From NCBI GenBank assembly GCA_963556195.1, contig OY744517.1:145124382-145188381 (forward strand): a stretch of DNA of 64,000 bases, in the 5' to 3' direction. The notes beneath the pieces were generated by a model. The model was not told where the DNA came from, made no database searches, and saw nothing but the letters and a program-made list of their open reading frames with translations. Shown here in pieces: positions 23,379 through 35,690 of this stretch (its first letter is position 1; each line of letters begins with the position of its first letter). Made by a program: the position numbers and the translations under genes. The DNA comes from Sepiola atlantica. Its lineage: Eukaryota > Mollusca > Cephalopoda > Sepiida > Sepiolidae.

Positions 23379-24689
23379 GAACATGAATACAGGTAGAAAA
23401 AGAAACAATTATTAGGTATTATTATCCTTTATCCCCCTACGTCTGTCCATTCATCACTTTCTGCCCTCTACCAAACCTTTATTTTTCCCATTGACCTCCA
23501 CTAGGGGGAAAAAAAACAAAAAAACAGACATGCAAGTATTTTATCCATTTACTTTTAATGAGGGGGGGGGGGGACTGATGGGTTGTCTAGGCTGGGGGGA
23601 GGGGTGATAAAAATTAAATTTTTAGATGAATTAGTCATTCATTACATTTTTTGTAAATCAGAAAAAGCAGAATTCTGCTTTTTCTTAAAAAAAATGCTTT
23701 CTTTTATATTGCAAAGACTAATTTTTGTTGCTAGAACTTTATGTCCTATATTTTTGTCATTTGGCTGAATTGGGGGGAGGAGGGATTGGAAAGAAGGGGG
23801 GCATCATCACCCATGTAGGAAAACTGGTGCCCCCCCCCTTTCTTTCCCCAGGTTTTTAAATTCATCTTGATTTCATCTTTTTTTTTTTTGCCATTGGCCA
23901 CTCACATCCCTGATATATAATAATATACAAATGTTATCCTATCTTTTTGTATACATTTTAGTTGGAAATAATAAAACAATGTGTAAACAAATGTAGATAT
24001 TAAAAGGGTTAAAAAAAAAAATGAAGAATATATGAGGTTAGAAAATTCCAAACTAGGTATTTTAGAAAAAGGAAAGGGAGCGGGGGGGGGGGGGGGGGAG
24101 AAAAATAAAAGACAGAAAGCAAAGCTAATAATAGAGGCAAAGATAAAAAGTGACTAAGAAGAAACAATTAAAGACAAGTAAATACCAAAGTTCAACAGGT
24201 GAACAGACTTTGTCATCTGAGTACAAACGCATTCATCCATACATTCCCAAAAACATACAGTGTAAGAACGCAGGAGGCCAACTCTTCTAACTGTGCTTAA
24301 CTAATCCATTATCCACAGTAGCAATATAATAAATCCCAAACTATACAATTTAATATGGAGTTGGTAATTTACAGTAATATCTAATACAATTTTTGGAGAG
24401 CTATATGATGATACTACTACTACTACTAACAACAACTGGTGGGACGCTGTGGAAATTCCATGGTGCTTTCTACATGAATCTGTATAATTTACTGTTAATC
24501 ATAATATTGCTTTTGAAATAATAATTGACTTTCAGAGTCAATACTATAAACAAAAAATGAACAAATGCCTCATTCTTTTTCCGTAAAAATAATTGTCATT
24601 GTCAGCTAAGTATTCCTTAAATTGTTGCAATTTAATTTATTTTAAAACAATAAATATTCGGTCTTTCTGTAAAAATAATTGTCAGCTAA
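22801..24689. other. Non-coding with homopolymers
   Basis: C runs at about 22806-22822, G runs at 23562-23573 and 24082-24098, (TA)n at 22882-22901 and 23336-23377. No gene. Confidence 0.55.
23196..23277. repeat. Short inverted repeat
   Basis: 'gtcttaacacttttctgaag' + 'tttcat' versus 'atgaaacttcaataaagtgt' + 'taag', flanked by 'aacaataatg' / 'cattgttatt'. Arms about 38 bp. Confidence 0.75.
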
Positions 24690-25250
24690 TTTTTTTATGT
24701 GCTAAAGAGTCACCACTTATCAAGGCGCAAATCAACGGCCACTCGAGGATAAGAGTTAATGAGTTTGTCAGGTGGACGGTGGGACAATATCGTGAGGATT
24801 GGTAACGATGGTTGAAACTGGACAGATTTTGATTATTTAAGAGGACAGCTCAACAAGAATTTGTTAACATTGCACTTCGAAATGATCATGCTGTAGTCAG
24901 CTGGGAAGCAACCCCGTAGTATTATGTTCCACAGACGGGTAGTTCTTGGAAATAAACTTTTTTCATGAAAGTTCGGTTTAGTTTTAGGTATACAGAGGGA
25001 GAAAGGAAAATTATTTACAGTTGCAGCTAGACGAGTTTTTGCTGTGAATGTTTTACAGGACGGAACTGTAGATTGAAGCTCAGTCGAGCACCTACCCTGA
25101 AAATAACGATAGAGTAGAGAAAGACTAGCAATTTTTCTTCTGTGAGAAAGAGGCTGTAGGGAAGAAAAGGATATCTCCCCCCCCCCCCACTAGATTTTTG
25201 AAGTCGATTTTGTACTCTGTCAAAGCAGGAAAGGTTGTTTTATTCTTTAA
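24690..25250 (-). mobile_element. Jockey/CR1-type LINE, 3' end (copy 4)
   Basis: The minus-strand 3' UTR ('accatcgttaccaatcctca', 'ccgtccacctgac') and ORF2 tail match 46012-46440 almost word for word ('gaggacagctcaacaagaat', 'agtcagctgggaagcaaccc' on plus). 5'-truncated and frameshifted. Confidence 0.78.
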
Positions 25251-26359
25251 ATAAATAAAACGAATGCCATTTTTTATGCATTTATTTAGAATTGTACTTT
25301 TTTAGTCAACGGGAAGACGCAATTTGATTTTGGAACAATTCATTTTAATATTGGTGAAGTCGGAAATTTTTACCTTATCGTTCAATCAGAAAAGATGGTG
25401 ATTAATCTGATGTTGCTCTCTTTTCTTTTTTTAATGTGTGTGAAAGGTGATAACGTATGTAAGAACATAAAAGGCCGTAGCATATTATTATATAGATTGT
25501 AATAACTAGCTTTACCCGGCATCGCCCGGTATTCATTAACGTCATCTTAGTTAAAAAAAAAAAAATGTAGTTTTTCAAAATAATGTGTAAGCCATGAAAC
25601 GATAGTAAGACGAAAACTCCAAATGTAAGGGAGGTAATTGATATTTTTACTTTAAAATTAAAACAGGAATTATCTCCCTTACATTTTGAGTCTTTTCGGT
25701 CATTATTTAAAATTGTCTTCATTGCAGCACTCTTCCTTGGCAGAATAATTATTTTTAGAAAGAAACTAGAGAGAATTGCACTTTTTTAGTGTAAAGAACA
25801 TGATGCATGTATAAAAATTAAGACATTGCTAGTCAGAATCAAATATCAATTTGTCAGATGCATTACTATTTAGGTTCAACATGGAAAATTATACAAGATA
25901 ACTTTAAATATTAGATAATAATAATAATAAAAAATAGAGAAATTGAATTGCTGCATAGATGTAATTATTATTTTTTCGCAATCTAAAAACTCCAGAGATG
26001 GAAACGGGATTGCATTTATGTAGCGATTCAATTTCCATTTCTATATCATTATTTTCTGTAACTTTAACTGAAGATGATTCATACCAGTGTTTTGATTCTG
26101 CCATTAAAACCTTTAAGCTTGCTAATAGAAAGAATTGAAACCTGGAAGAAAAGGATCAATAGGCAAAACTTGTTGGAATTGTATGGACGACAGAGTTATC
26201 TCCCTTCAAGGGTATTCCCTTTTTAATATTCGGAGCTGTGCCTCCTTGAGAAAAAGGGTCAGGTCTAGAGATCTCAGAGGACATATGACCATGTCCTAGT
26301 TTTTGTGAGATTTGAGAAATCTCATTGATTTTCTTTTTCTTTCTGCTGGCCCTTCCCAG
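25251..26359. other. Non-coding; dispersed-repeat signature
   Basis: 'ctagctttacccggcatcgc' + 'ccggtattcatt' (25506-25537) is the clearest copy of the 'acccggc.t.gcccgg' signature. The segment 26170-26560 has features of a possible solo LTR (inverted 'ttgagaaaaagg'-type words, 'aataaactcacat' poly-A-like signal near 26537), but I could not define its ends. Confidence 0.3.
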
Positions 26360-26402
26360 AGTGAAGCCAGACCCGGTCCTACAAGTACCCCCCGCATAGA
26401 CT
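26360..26402 (+). CDS. Weak candidate 43-bp internal exon
   Basis: A long pyrimidine tract ending 'ggcccttcccag' (to 26359) and the donor 'gtaagt' (26403-26408) bound 43 bp that read 'SEARPGPTSTPRID' plus one base in frame 0. Pro/Ser/Thr-rich sequence would suit the long, poorly conserved region before LIM domains. It leaves phase 1, which formally matches the LIM exon 17 kb downstream (two bases needed). However, the joined codon would be Cys where the family usually has Gly, so at least one exon would have to lie between. It may equally be part of a solo LTR. Confidence 0.22.
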
Positions 26403-26710
26403 GTAAGTAAAACTTTTATGTGTGCAACACTACTTCCTTATTAGTAACAATTAGGTGCATTCAATTGTTTTGGGGCATGTATTAATTGTTTATTTCTTTA
26501 TTTCATATCATGCTGTTGTTTGTTAAGGCACACTTTGAATAAACTCACATGCATTTAACCCACTTCTTGTGTTGTCTTTAGATGCCGACATACGCATGCT
26601 ATAATCTGAGTTTCTGGGGAATTCTCTTTCTTTTTCCAGTGACACTGTACCTGTTTTGTGTGGAATGGGGATGTAAAATGTTCTCATTTTAACAGAATAA
26701 TGGAAACTTT

Positions 26711-26962
26711 TTAAAAACTGATAAATTTTAAAATGGTCTAATTGCTCTAAATTAAAAAAACCATTGCAAAAATAAAGATTATATAAACAAATCGTAGAGG
26801 TATTTCATCGCATTCCCAGATTACACTACATAATTTGCACTGTGATGTGTCTATAGTTAAAAAACTGATAAATTTTAAAATGGTCTAATTGCTCTAAATT
26901 AAAAAACCATTGCAAAAATAAAGATCATATAAACAAATCGTAGAGGTATTTCATCGCATTGC
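26711..26962 (+). repeat. Direct duplication of about 105 bp
   Basis: 'aaaactgataaattttaaaa' through 'gtaggtattt'-type sequence ending 'gaggtatttcatcgcatt' occurs at 26714-26815 and again at 26862-26960 with 2-3 differences; spacer about 45 bp. Confidence 0.9.
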
Positions 26963-28124
26963 CATTGAATAATGCTTAAAGTTTTTGATTTTGGTTTCGA
27001 GAGTGCATCGTCACACATTAGTTTTTTTTTTTGGTTTTTTTAAAGAGTACATATGGAATTTTTCTTGAATCCTATTTTAATGAAGGACACTATTGCTAAT
27101 AACTTTGTGCTATTTGTATAACTAAAAATAAACATTGTCTAGAAACGGCTGTAAATTTGGATATTATTGTGTGAATTCTTTATTTGGAATATGATTTGAA
27201 AATTTAAATCTTAAATGTGCGTGAGAGAGAAATGCCATAGTGATTTTCAAGTTTGAACTAGAAACCTATTTTTATTGTTCAGATCAAGTAAAATCCAATG
27301 TAGAAGACATTTTTTTCCTTAATCTTCTTCCGAGAGTATTCAAGACTTGGATAAAAATAAATGTTAGTTTTTGTCGTTTTTCTGCTTTAATCATATTATG
27401 TATGCATTCCTCATCCGTTTAAGAAATAAAAAATGGTTTCTTTTTTGTAATGTATATCTGTTTCTTTCTTTAAAGAAGCATCAGTTTACCTTCGGTCTTC
27501 CCCCCCTCCCCTCTTCCTCTTTCTCTTTCTCCCCATATTTGATTACTTTTATCTTTGTTTCCTTTTTCTTTGTTTGATAAAATCTAAGACATAAATTATA
27601 TACTCTTCGGTTTTGTTTGGTAGAAAGAAATCCAACAAAGTGTTCAATTATTTAAGAGCATACTATTTTCTTTATCTATTAATGTTACAGATGATCAGGT
27701 CAAATCAACATGGTACCATAGTTTTCAAGCCTGGAGCGAAAACAAATGTTTTGCTTATTTTTATAAAGTCGGTCAGGCTATTTTCAGCCATATTTGATTT
27801 CGGTGGAATTCGTATGTCCGTCTAGAAGAAAGTTCACCCTTTCCTTTGAGTTTTTTGAAAATTAATTTTTCTTTTCGGTATTTAAATTATTGGAGGTTTT
27901 ACTGTAGAAGAGCTCAAAAAAGTTTATAGCGGAATCATAAACAAAAAAAAATAAAAATAAACGAAGAAAAATTGTTTAGTATGGGAGGAGGGAAAAGAGA
28001 GAGAGAGAAACTAATATGTATGTAATATATATATATATAGTTGAATATGACAGACAACTTATGTCTGGATATCTTTGTGAGGATCTTTTCCATTAGCTGA
28101 ATCTTTGTTTTACTGGGGAATTGG
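26963..28124. other. Non-coding stretch
   Basis: Several 60-80 codon frames, all low-complexity or Phe-rich. CT-rich 27500-27535, (TA)n 28027-28039. No gene. Confidence 0.5.
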
Positions 28125-28200
28125 CCGATGGATCTGCTATAATCGTTGGTGTCCCAAGTACTTTCGAGCCCATCCGGGTCTATCTTCAGGGAAATTAGGT
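28125..28200 (-). ncRNA. Hammerhead-like core in a dispersed repeat
   Basis: On the minus strand CUGAAGA (complement of 28183-28189), then 'agacccggatgggctc' forming a stem (AG/CU, CCC/GGG, loop GGAU, one bulged A), then GAAA and a palindromic AGUACU. The overall order is that of a hammerhead with a minimal stem III; the cleavage triplet is unclear. Confidence 0.3.
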
Positions 28201-28284
28201 AAAGATCATGGTGTTGATATTAATAGGTAGTTTTCGCAGGAATTATATTATTAATACGAAACCAAAGTTAACATTATAAACATT

Positions 28285-28606
28285 TTAGAATATCGCTAGT
28301 ATTAAAGTTGATTCTGTTAATGGCTGTTTTTTTTGGTTTTGATGTATAAAGCTTCTAATATATAGAGTTTTTGTTTATTAGTAGTATGTTCTAATATTGT
28401 GGTGTTTACGACTAAGAGGTTTTGAAATTGGGAGTGGGGGGGGGATGCTGGTTAATTAGGTGCTAACCAGCATTCCTGCTCTGCTCTACCACAATATTAG
28501 AACATACTTCCAATAAACAAAAAACTCTATATTAGAAGCTTTATATATCAACACAAAAAAAGCCATTAACAGAATCAACTTTAATATTCAACGATATTTG
28601 TTTTAA
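28285..28606. repeat. Foldback element, about 118-bp arms
   Basis: 'aatatcgctagtattaaagt', 'tgattctgttaatggctgtt', 'gcttctaatatatagagttt', 'atgttctaatattgtggt' (28291-28405) are answered in inverse order at 28488-28606. The 80-bp loop includes a G run. MITE-like, but no clean target duplication seen. Confidence 0.8.
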
Positions 28607-28619
28607 AGAGAATATGCTG

Positions 28620-28781
28620 CATATATATATATATATAAAGGAAAACAATTAAACACAGGAATAAATCATCAAAACGTGAGATTTACTGGTTTCATTCTGT
28701 GTTTAATTGTTTTTCCTTTTGTCTTTTTCATACATCCTGTGTTTATGGCATTTCATTTCATGATATATTGTGTATTTTATC

Positions 28782-28826
<45 letters not shown>
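28620..28826. repeat. (TA)n microsatellites
   Basis: TA runs at 28619-28637 and 28784-28824 with 'aattaaacacag' / 'ctgtgtttaatt' inverted words between. Confidence 0.85.
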
Positions 28827-28827
<1 letters not shown>

Positions 28828-29407
28828 TTCATCCACAGACAATTGTTTCACCGTATCACAGCTTTTCAATGTGGCTAAAAACGGGCGGGTGCTTCCAACT
28901 GTGATTTTCGTCTGCTGAAAGAAATCTTTAAACAAAATCTAATAAAAAAAACTTAGAAACAGTGTCAGAACATTTAAAGTATACAGGTCTGTAGAAAATT
29001 AAATTTTCTTGCGTTTGGTAAAAGTTATTTGTTGTATATTTTGTTTATTTTCAATTTATCGACTATTGACAATACTGCAAGCATACCTTTTTTTTTTGTC
29101 ATTTCAACTAAGAGGTGGAAGGCCAGAGGAAAGTTTGATGACCCAAGAAAACTTGGATGCAAACCATGAAAAAAGATGGAATATGAATAGAATCAATACT
29201 CAAGACTGCTGAGCTTGGAGCCTAAGAGTGCAAGCTGTTAGAAAACGTCAGATGACTAACCAAGGGAAATAAGGCGATAAAATTGATTGATGATGATCTG
29301 AATTCCTATCACTGCAGATTTCAGAGTTTAAAAGGCATAATTTTGTAATGGGTTACAGTTGGCAATCTTCAGTCTCATTTTTAAAATGAATTGACGTTGG
29401 AAATAAG

Positions 29408-29445
<38 letters not shown>

Positions 29446-29510
29446 TGTTTTAAGGATGATTAGTGATGTATGAAGCATAAAAACGATGTTGTTTTTGTAA
29501 ATATCATATT
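28827..29510 (+). other. Non-coding; possible LINE tail at 29095-29300
   Basis: The plus strand reads 'RGGRPEESLM' ... 'NTQDC', ending 'gcgataaaattgattgatga' + 'tgatg', reminiscent of LINE ORF2 ends (GRPR-like followed by an Asp/Ile-rich end), but the match is thin. (TA)n at 29420-29445. Confidence 0.3.
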
Positions 29511-29512
29511 TT

Positions 29513-29553
29513 ATTCTGATATTTCGAGCAGACCTCCGCTCTTTGTCAAAGAA
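29513..29553 (-). ncRNA. Hammerhead-like core in a dispersed repeat
   Basis: The minus strand reads 'ttgacaaagagcggaggtct' + 'gctcgaaatatcag': degenerate CUGANGA (UUGACAA), a GAGC/GCUC stem, CGAAA, then AUAUC, i.e. a minimal stem III with C17. Two core positions have drifted. Confidence 0.3.
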
Positions 29554-29703
29554 TGATACGAAATGAAGAAAAATGAAACTGTTGGGAAAACTGAAATTTT
29601 CAAAAGCGTGCAGCGTTCATTCTTTTTTTTCAACGTTCAAGTCAGTTCACGCGAAATGTCTCTGCCGATAGGATAAGTAATCCATTGTCATTTTAAATAA
29701 AGA

Positions 29704-29812
29704 AACGCGTGTGCATCCGTACCGTTATGCATTACTATTAAGGGCAAACTATATATGTTTGAAAATCAGTTGCTTTTAAGAGTAATGCATAATGGTACGG
29801 ACGCACACGCAT
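29704..29812. repeat. Inverted repeat, about 35-bp arms
   Basis: 'gcgtgtgcatccgtaccgtt' + 'atgcattactattaa' versus 'ttaagagtaatgcataatgg' + 'tacggacgcacacgc'; loop about 32 nt. Confidence 0.85.
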
Positions 29813-31650
29813 CTGTCATGTTGCAGCGATGTCTTCAATTGTTTCGGCATGCAGCTCTTCGCCCAGAAGGCGAGCTAATTCGTGATGTAATCCTCCCTAC
29901 CTCCAAAGCATATCAGTGGACAGCCGACAATCTGGACAACAACCACCGAGGAGAACTTGACTGAGGTCTCCGATCCATAAGTTGTTGGTCTTCGACAATG
30001 GAATCGCGATTGTTTAGCTATTTTGTGCGACCTTGTTCATGACCACCATGCATGGGCCGCCGTGATTCAGGCTGTGTGGCAGGACAAGGAAGAAGCCGGC
30101 TTAACTCGATCAGGATGAACGCCATTGCAACAACATAAATGTGAACTTTAGTTCGAAATGTTCAGTTTACTGATAAAATAATATTTTGAGAAAATAAGGA
30201 TGGATGATTGATTCAAAGTTCCCTTTCCCCCTCTTTTTACCTGAAACGGAGAGTTGTGTAATGAGATATTAGTTCACGTTCACAACCATAAATTTTTTTT
30301 TTTTATTGTTTTAGGATTTAGTTTTTACTTTTTTTTGCTCGTAAGTTGAATGGCAAGGAATGAACCCCATATCCTTTCTTCCCAATCTTCACCATTTTTT
30401 TTATTATTCTCGCTTAATTTTTTTTCCTTTCTCAAATTCACCTTTTCTCCATCTTTGCACTACTTGTGCGGTAACTTGAATAAAGATAGACCAAAATAAC
30501 TTTGGTGTTTACATAACTGAAATCCGACATGAGATATTATGAAACAAACATATAAAGTTTCTTCGACTTTAATCCATATCCATACTAATATAAGAGACGT
30601 GTATCTGTATGTTCGCTAACTATTTTTGATTAGGATATGAAATTTGCTCAGAATGATCCCCTATCTAGGTAGAGTATCTTTAGTAGCAGAAGTGGGGAGA
30701 TTGAGTCAGAAGTCAATAATTTTTGCAGGAGTTAGTTTTTTTGTTTTTTATTTTCAACAAAAAAAATCGTTTTCTTATTTAAATTGACCCCAGATGTTGC
30801 GAGTTTGATTGCGAGGGTTGGGAAATAGTCCATAGATCATGCCCCCTTCCCCATCCTCCAAAAATGTATGCATAGTAGATATATGCACCTGGGGTTGCCC
30901 AAGAATAAAACAAAAAAAAACATGACTGACTTGTTTATGAAGAAACGGAAATTTATTTTGTTGACTTTAATTTCGTAATCAAATTATTTTGTGAAACAGG
31001 AAATTTAAAAAGTTCATTTTAGTACTTGACACTAATCGATTAATCGAAGTAATTTTTCAATAATTAAAGGGAGAGAACTCGGTATAATTGCACACAATAA
31101 TTTCTCTTTAATTTGTTTTGGTGAGTAAGGGAAAAGTGTATCTACTCCAACAGTTTTCTTAGCTTGAATAAATTTTTTTCATAAAAAAAACTAAAGCGAT
31201 ATAAAATATTGTTTTGCCAATAACACAGTGAAGAAAAAAAAAAGCTAGTCTGAATCGAGTATCAATATGTTAGATGAATTGCTATTTGGGTCTGACTGAA
31301 AATCCGGCAAAATAACTAGATATTAGATATTTGAAGAAAACTCCAAATCCTTTATACTTATTAAATTTAGAAAAGGCATTGTATGTATCCGAGCAGGTAA
31401 GATAGGCTGAGTATAAATATCTTTGTTCTCATAAAGTAATCCTTTGGAATATTAAACCCTCAATCGAAAGAAATTCTTTTACCTTTAATTTTAATGAAAT
31501 TTAAACTAGAAACAAATCTCATAAACTAGTACAACTTCCAAACAATTTTAGTAAATTTTAATTTTTTGAAGACTTGTCTTGATTGAATTAAGTCTAATCC
31601 AAAGTCAAGACTCATAACCTTTTAAAGTGTAATACCAGAACTTACCCCGC
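29813..31650. other. Non-coding; unidentified GC-richer patch at the start
   Basis: 29810-30125 is richer in G+C and contains an open 69-codon frame to 29961 with no recognised motif; probably an old element. 30150-31650 is AT-rich and featureless apart from homopolymers. Confidence 0.4.
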
Positions 31651-31654
31651 CTAA

Positions 31655-31960
31655 TAAACCGGTATCGTCCGGGCCTTCGGGTCTGGATTTACGCCGGTCT
31701 ATTGGGGGTTGTCTGTCCTGTGCAGTTCTAGGAGGTGCACCCTCCCAGGCTTTGCCTCCCCTCTTTGGGGAAGAGTAAGTTTATTGCTTACTGCCTGAGG
31801 CGCCCCTACCGGGGAATGCCGACGGGGCTGCCCAGGCAATTTTTAAACAGCCAGAATGCTCAAATTCTCGAGCGCTTGTTCTTTCCCACTTTCCCGACCT
31901 TATGTCACATCTTGCCTTGTGGGAGGAAGATAAATAGAACCAGAACTTTAAACTCCGCAT
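31655..31960 (+). repeat. Dispersed repeat, 'gcctgagg.g.cc' family (longest copy)
   Basis: GC-rich island in AT-rich DNA. Words shared with 3960-4160 and, inverted, with 38860-39015 ('gtgacacaaggtcagaaagc' there versus 'cgaccttatgtcacatctt' here). The words 'gtgcagttctaggaggtgca' and 'ccctcccaggct' recur at 39818-39850. Confidence 0.6.
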
Positions 31961-32219
31961 AATCCAACGGCCAGCTCCTACTGCATTGCTGCATTCCTGT
32001 TTTTATTTTACAAGTACTTCCACAGAATGTGCTCTAATGAACTTACTGCACTTGTGCCTCATAAATGAAGATACCCCATAACCTATCCAACTAGCAGTAA
32101 AATCCCACCCCTTCACTACAGACGTCCCGAGATGCCGGAAGATTTTCTATTCTGATAGCTCCTTTTCTCGAATTTCTTCCCCAAACGTACCAACATGCAG
32201 AAATTGAATGTAAACAAAC

Positions 32220-32565
32220 ATTTTGCTGCTTAAATCTCAACCAAGATTGCCCCCCTCCCACAATCTGGCCCCTATCACAGTAGCTCCTTACGATTCAGTA
32301 GCAATATGCTTTGTTTGGGGACGAACAAAAGTTATTAAAAAAAAAAAATGTTATTTTCTATGTTCTGGGCATGACCATAAACTAATAAATTATAATTTGG
32401 GGGCTTTGGGGAATGTGGGGTTACAATGTAGCTACCATTATTCTCAGATACATTCTCTGACCTGGAGTGGTAGTACATGTCAGGATCTCATTTATGATGG
32501 GTTTAATAGAATCTGTTCTGGGTATGAAACAGCATCCGGTTGTATGCACCCCAAAAAAAAATGAC
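32220..32565 (+). repeat. Dispersed repeat shared with 13680-14115
   Basis: See 14025-14115 for the matching words; same orientation. Followed by an A run. Confidence 0.5.
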
Positions 32566-32665
32566 ACCATGAATAAATATTTGAATACCTTAAGAACTTG
32601 CCCAAATCACTGTATTCGGTACTAAATAACCCCAAAAGGGTTGATACAGTGGCATGCAGAGCGAG
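32566..32665 (+). repeat. Dispersed repeat W, copy 1
   Basis: 'aataaatatttgaatacctt' + 'aagaactt' ... 'aaaagggttgata' matches 47690-47810 and 55070-55190, which end 'gggttgatatgccataaaac'. Confidence 0.55.
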
Positions 32666-33779
32666 GGGGTGACGGGATAGTGGCCCTGGGCATTCAAATT
32701 GGTGGGAGGAGGCATCCAATCATATTCAAACTATCTCCTTTTTTCATATTTCTCAGTACTAGGACTTACTGGAGTCTTTGGGGCTTACAATTAAGGAGTT
32801 GACCCCGGGCATCACCAGACCACTGCACGCCATATAACAACCAAACCCTGTAACAACTAACAAGCGAAATACTGTATCGAAATAAGTTTAAAGAAAATGC
32901 CCCCCCCCCTTCCCCTTCACATACAGAAAAAGGAAAGAAAAAAAGCCCTAAGAAATTCTGATACAAATGCAAAAATTTAATTGGGTCTATTCTGGTCCAT
33001 GGCTCACCCTTTGACCAAATTTTGTGAAAAATCTGGCCAGTATTCTTTTTATATAAATAATTTTGCTCAGAAACGAATCAACAAACCAACAAGTTGTTTG
33101 AGGTAAGAACACAACCTTTTCGGCCGAGGTAAAAATAAAATGTACAAAGATGTCGGATGAGAGAGGAGAGTTGGTATTCAAACTAATGTATCTCTTCTTT
33201 TCTTTTTCGTATGTTTGTAACATTTTCTTTTAGCAAACTAAAGATCAACTTGGGCTTGTCTACTGACCCAGTTTCATCACTAATTGGCGGACATCCATTC
33301 ATTCAGTTTTCCTGTTAGTCTTATCTTCTCCTTCATCGAAAGGCTTTTTCCTTTTTTTTTGTTCTACTAAGAATGGTTGAAAAAGATACTCATTCACCTA
33401 TCCTCAAACAAACAATAACAACTTATGAAGGCAGTTGTATTATAGTATGTGAAGAGATGAGCACATCTCGGTCAGTTTGTCTCTCCGTAATGACGTCTCA
33501 GAACAACCGAGGGAATTAAAGACGTTTTTTTATTCATTTAGTAATATCTGATTAGTTTCGTGTTTTTTTTTCAAATTAAATTTTCGAATACTTTGCAAAA
33601 AAAAACCAACAACATTGTAAACAATTTCAACCCACCCGTTCAATATTAAAGTTTGTTTATTTTATAGCATATCTACCCTTTTTGGTTTATTTGATGCCGA
33701 ATCCAGTTGGTTAGTAAACGTGGTTGTTTTATGCTAAGTTCTTCAACTATTTATAGCATTTAGTTTAAATACTTATTCA
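32666..33779. other. Non-coding stretch
   Basis: No supported features beyond short homopolymers. Confidence 0.5.
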
Positions 33780-34325
33780 TGATGTAAATTAACCAATCAT
33801 CATGAATTCTGGAACACAGCTGCTATGTGTAAGGGGTCCAAATCTGGGTCATAGTTAGTTTTACTTTCATTCAAAAAGAGTAAAGATGGGGTGCAAACTT
33901 TTTGTGAAAATTCAGATATCTCTGATTTTTGTGAAATTTTAACAATAGGTATTAGACATCAATTAATAAATATTCCCCAAGTTTCATTTTCTTTAAAGTA
34001 TTTTAACGGGGTTTCAGGGGACATAATATGGGAACAATCTCCTATTTAAAAATTCAAATATTTATGATTTTCATAATATTTGATCAATAGTCATTAGACA
34101 CCAATTAAGCAAGATTCCCTGAATTTCAGTTTCTTTTAAAGACCCCTTAAGCTTAAGCCTTAAATTTCAGACATTTTCTAGAATCTAAATCATATAATGG
34201 ATTTTGATTAAAATTAGAATAAGGGTTCTAGATATAAGGTTTAGCAGCATTCTATCTTGATTTTAAATGTTCTGTTCGGGGAATTAATGTTACTCCTCCT
34301 GGGACGAGTATTCTAGTATATATAT
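33780..34325 (-). repeat. Dispersed repeat X, copy 3
   Basis: Almost full-length reverse complement of 18440-19080: 'cagctgctatgtgtaagggg', 'accaattaagcaagattccc', 'gacattttctagaatctaaa', 'cctgggacgagtattct'. About 530 bp with several indels. Confidence 0.75.
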
Positions 34326-35360
34326 AACTACAAAATAAAAATGAATTAATATCAACATTCAGACTTAAAAATAAATGAATTCTCAAAAAGCCAAAAAGTT
34401 TTTAAATCCAAAATAGAGGCTATAATATCAGAAGAAAGAAGACACCTGTGCACATACTAACCTTTCCATTATTTTATTTTATCAATTACTTCTAACAACT
34501 AAGGTCAGTTTGCAAAGAAAGGTTACATTCGTACATAGTTGGTCAGTATGAATTTCGACTGACGACCTCCCCCCCCCCCCCCCATTCCCCGGTTTTATAT
34601 ATTTCCTATGCAGGTCAACATTTGACCTTGGTAGATGGAGAAGGCCTTTTGCCAGTTGTTTATACAGCTGCTCCGGGGTTGGGGGATGAGGCCATATCTC
34701 CACACTTAATTATTCAACATTCCCCAAATTCTCATGGCATACACATTCTCTCTTGTTAGGTGGAATTTGGTTTTCTTGTTTCCCTATGATAACCAAGAAC
34801 AACGTTTTAACTTTTAGTATCACTTTTTTCCACTTCGGTTTATTAGACTGAATTTAATTATATTTTTATTTTCTATTTTATTTATTTATTTATTTTTTAT
34901 CTTTATTTAATTTTAAATTTAATTTTAAATTTTTTATTTTTATTAAATTTAAATATTTATTTTTTATTTAATTCATATTTTATTTATTAAATTCATTTTA
35001 TTGCATCGTTATACTTTCTATTTATTATAACTTGCGATTTTAGAATTATAGACATTAACAAATCTTAATAGTTATATGGAGTTTATGGTTAGTAGCAGAA
35101 GATTCTTGGATTATTTTCCTGGGCAACAAAAGCCAGATACTCTCCGGCAATGCTGGTTTGCATCAGCTAGTAGACAATAAAAGAACCTTTATGCTAACAA
35201 GTGTTTCATGACAAACAAATTGTAAAAACGAAGGCTGAGTTAAATGAAACCAGATTTATTTTGCTATTAAGGCTTTCCTGCCAAGAATCGACTTTGTCAA
35301 CGAACGGGGGAAAAAAATCTGTTACTGCGTAAATCAGAACTTTTGATGTTTCTACGTTTA
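34326..35360. other. Non-coding; C homopolymer and AT-only tract
   Basis: C run at 34568-34582; a nearly pure A/T tract at 34855-35030; inverted 'cctgggcaac...ccggcaatgctgg' signature near 35120-35155. Confidence 0.5.
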
Positions 35361-35365
35361 TTAAA

Positions 35366-35690
35366 ATTATTGGTGCTTGTATAATAAAAAGCCGAAAATT
35401 TTGTTTTTGTCTTTTAGTGTTGGAGAGGTAAATAAGGGGCAGGTAACTCTTACCACGAATTTTAAGCAAGATTTTCCAGTAATCAAAACTGATGGCTTTA
35501 ATTGGCGTTGCACATGTGGCTATTGTGCAAGGAGAACGTCGATTAGACATAAAAGGGTTAGGGTTAGAAAAATATTGTTCGAAAGCTAGAGCTGTTGTGA
35601 AGAGTTACCTGCCCCTTATTTACCTCTCCAACACTAAAAGACAAAAAAAACCTTTTTTTCGGCTTTTTATTATACAAGCACCAAATTATT
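35366..35690. repeat. Foldback element, about 92-bp arms
   Basis: 'aattattggtgcttgtataa' ... 'gtcttttagtgttggagagg' + 'taaataaggggcaggtaact' (35366-35452) is answered by 'agttacctgccccttattta' ... 'ttattatacaagcaccaaat' (35602-35690). The 150-bp loop contains 'gggttagggttag' (35559-35571), telomere-like but only two units. Confidence 0.85.

Noticed and set aside
35559..35571. Interstitial telomere
   Set aside because: Only two TTAGGG-type units, inside a hairpin loop.
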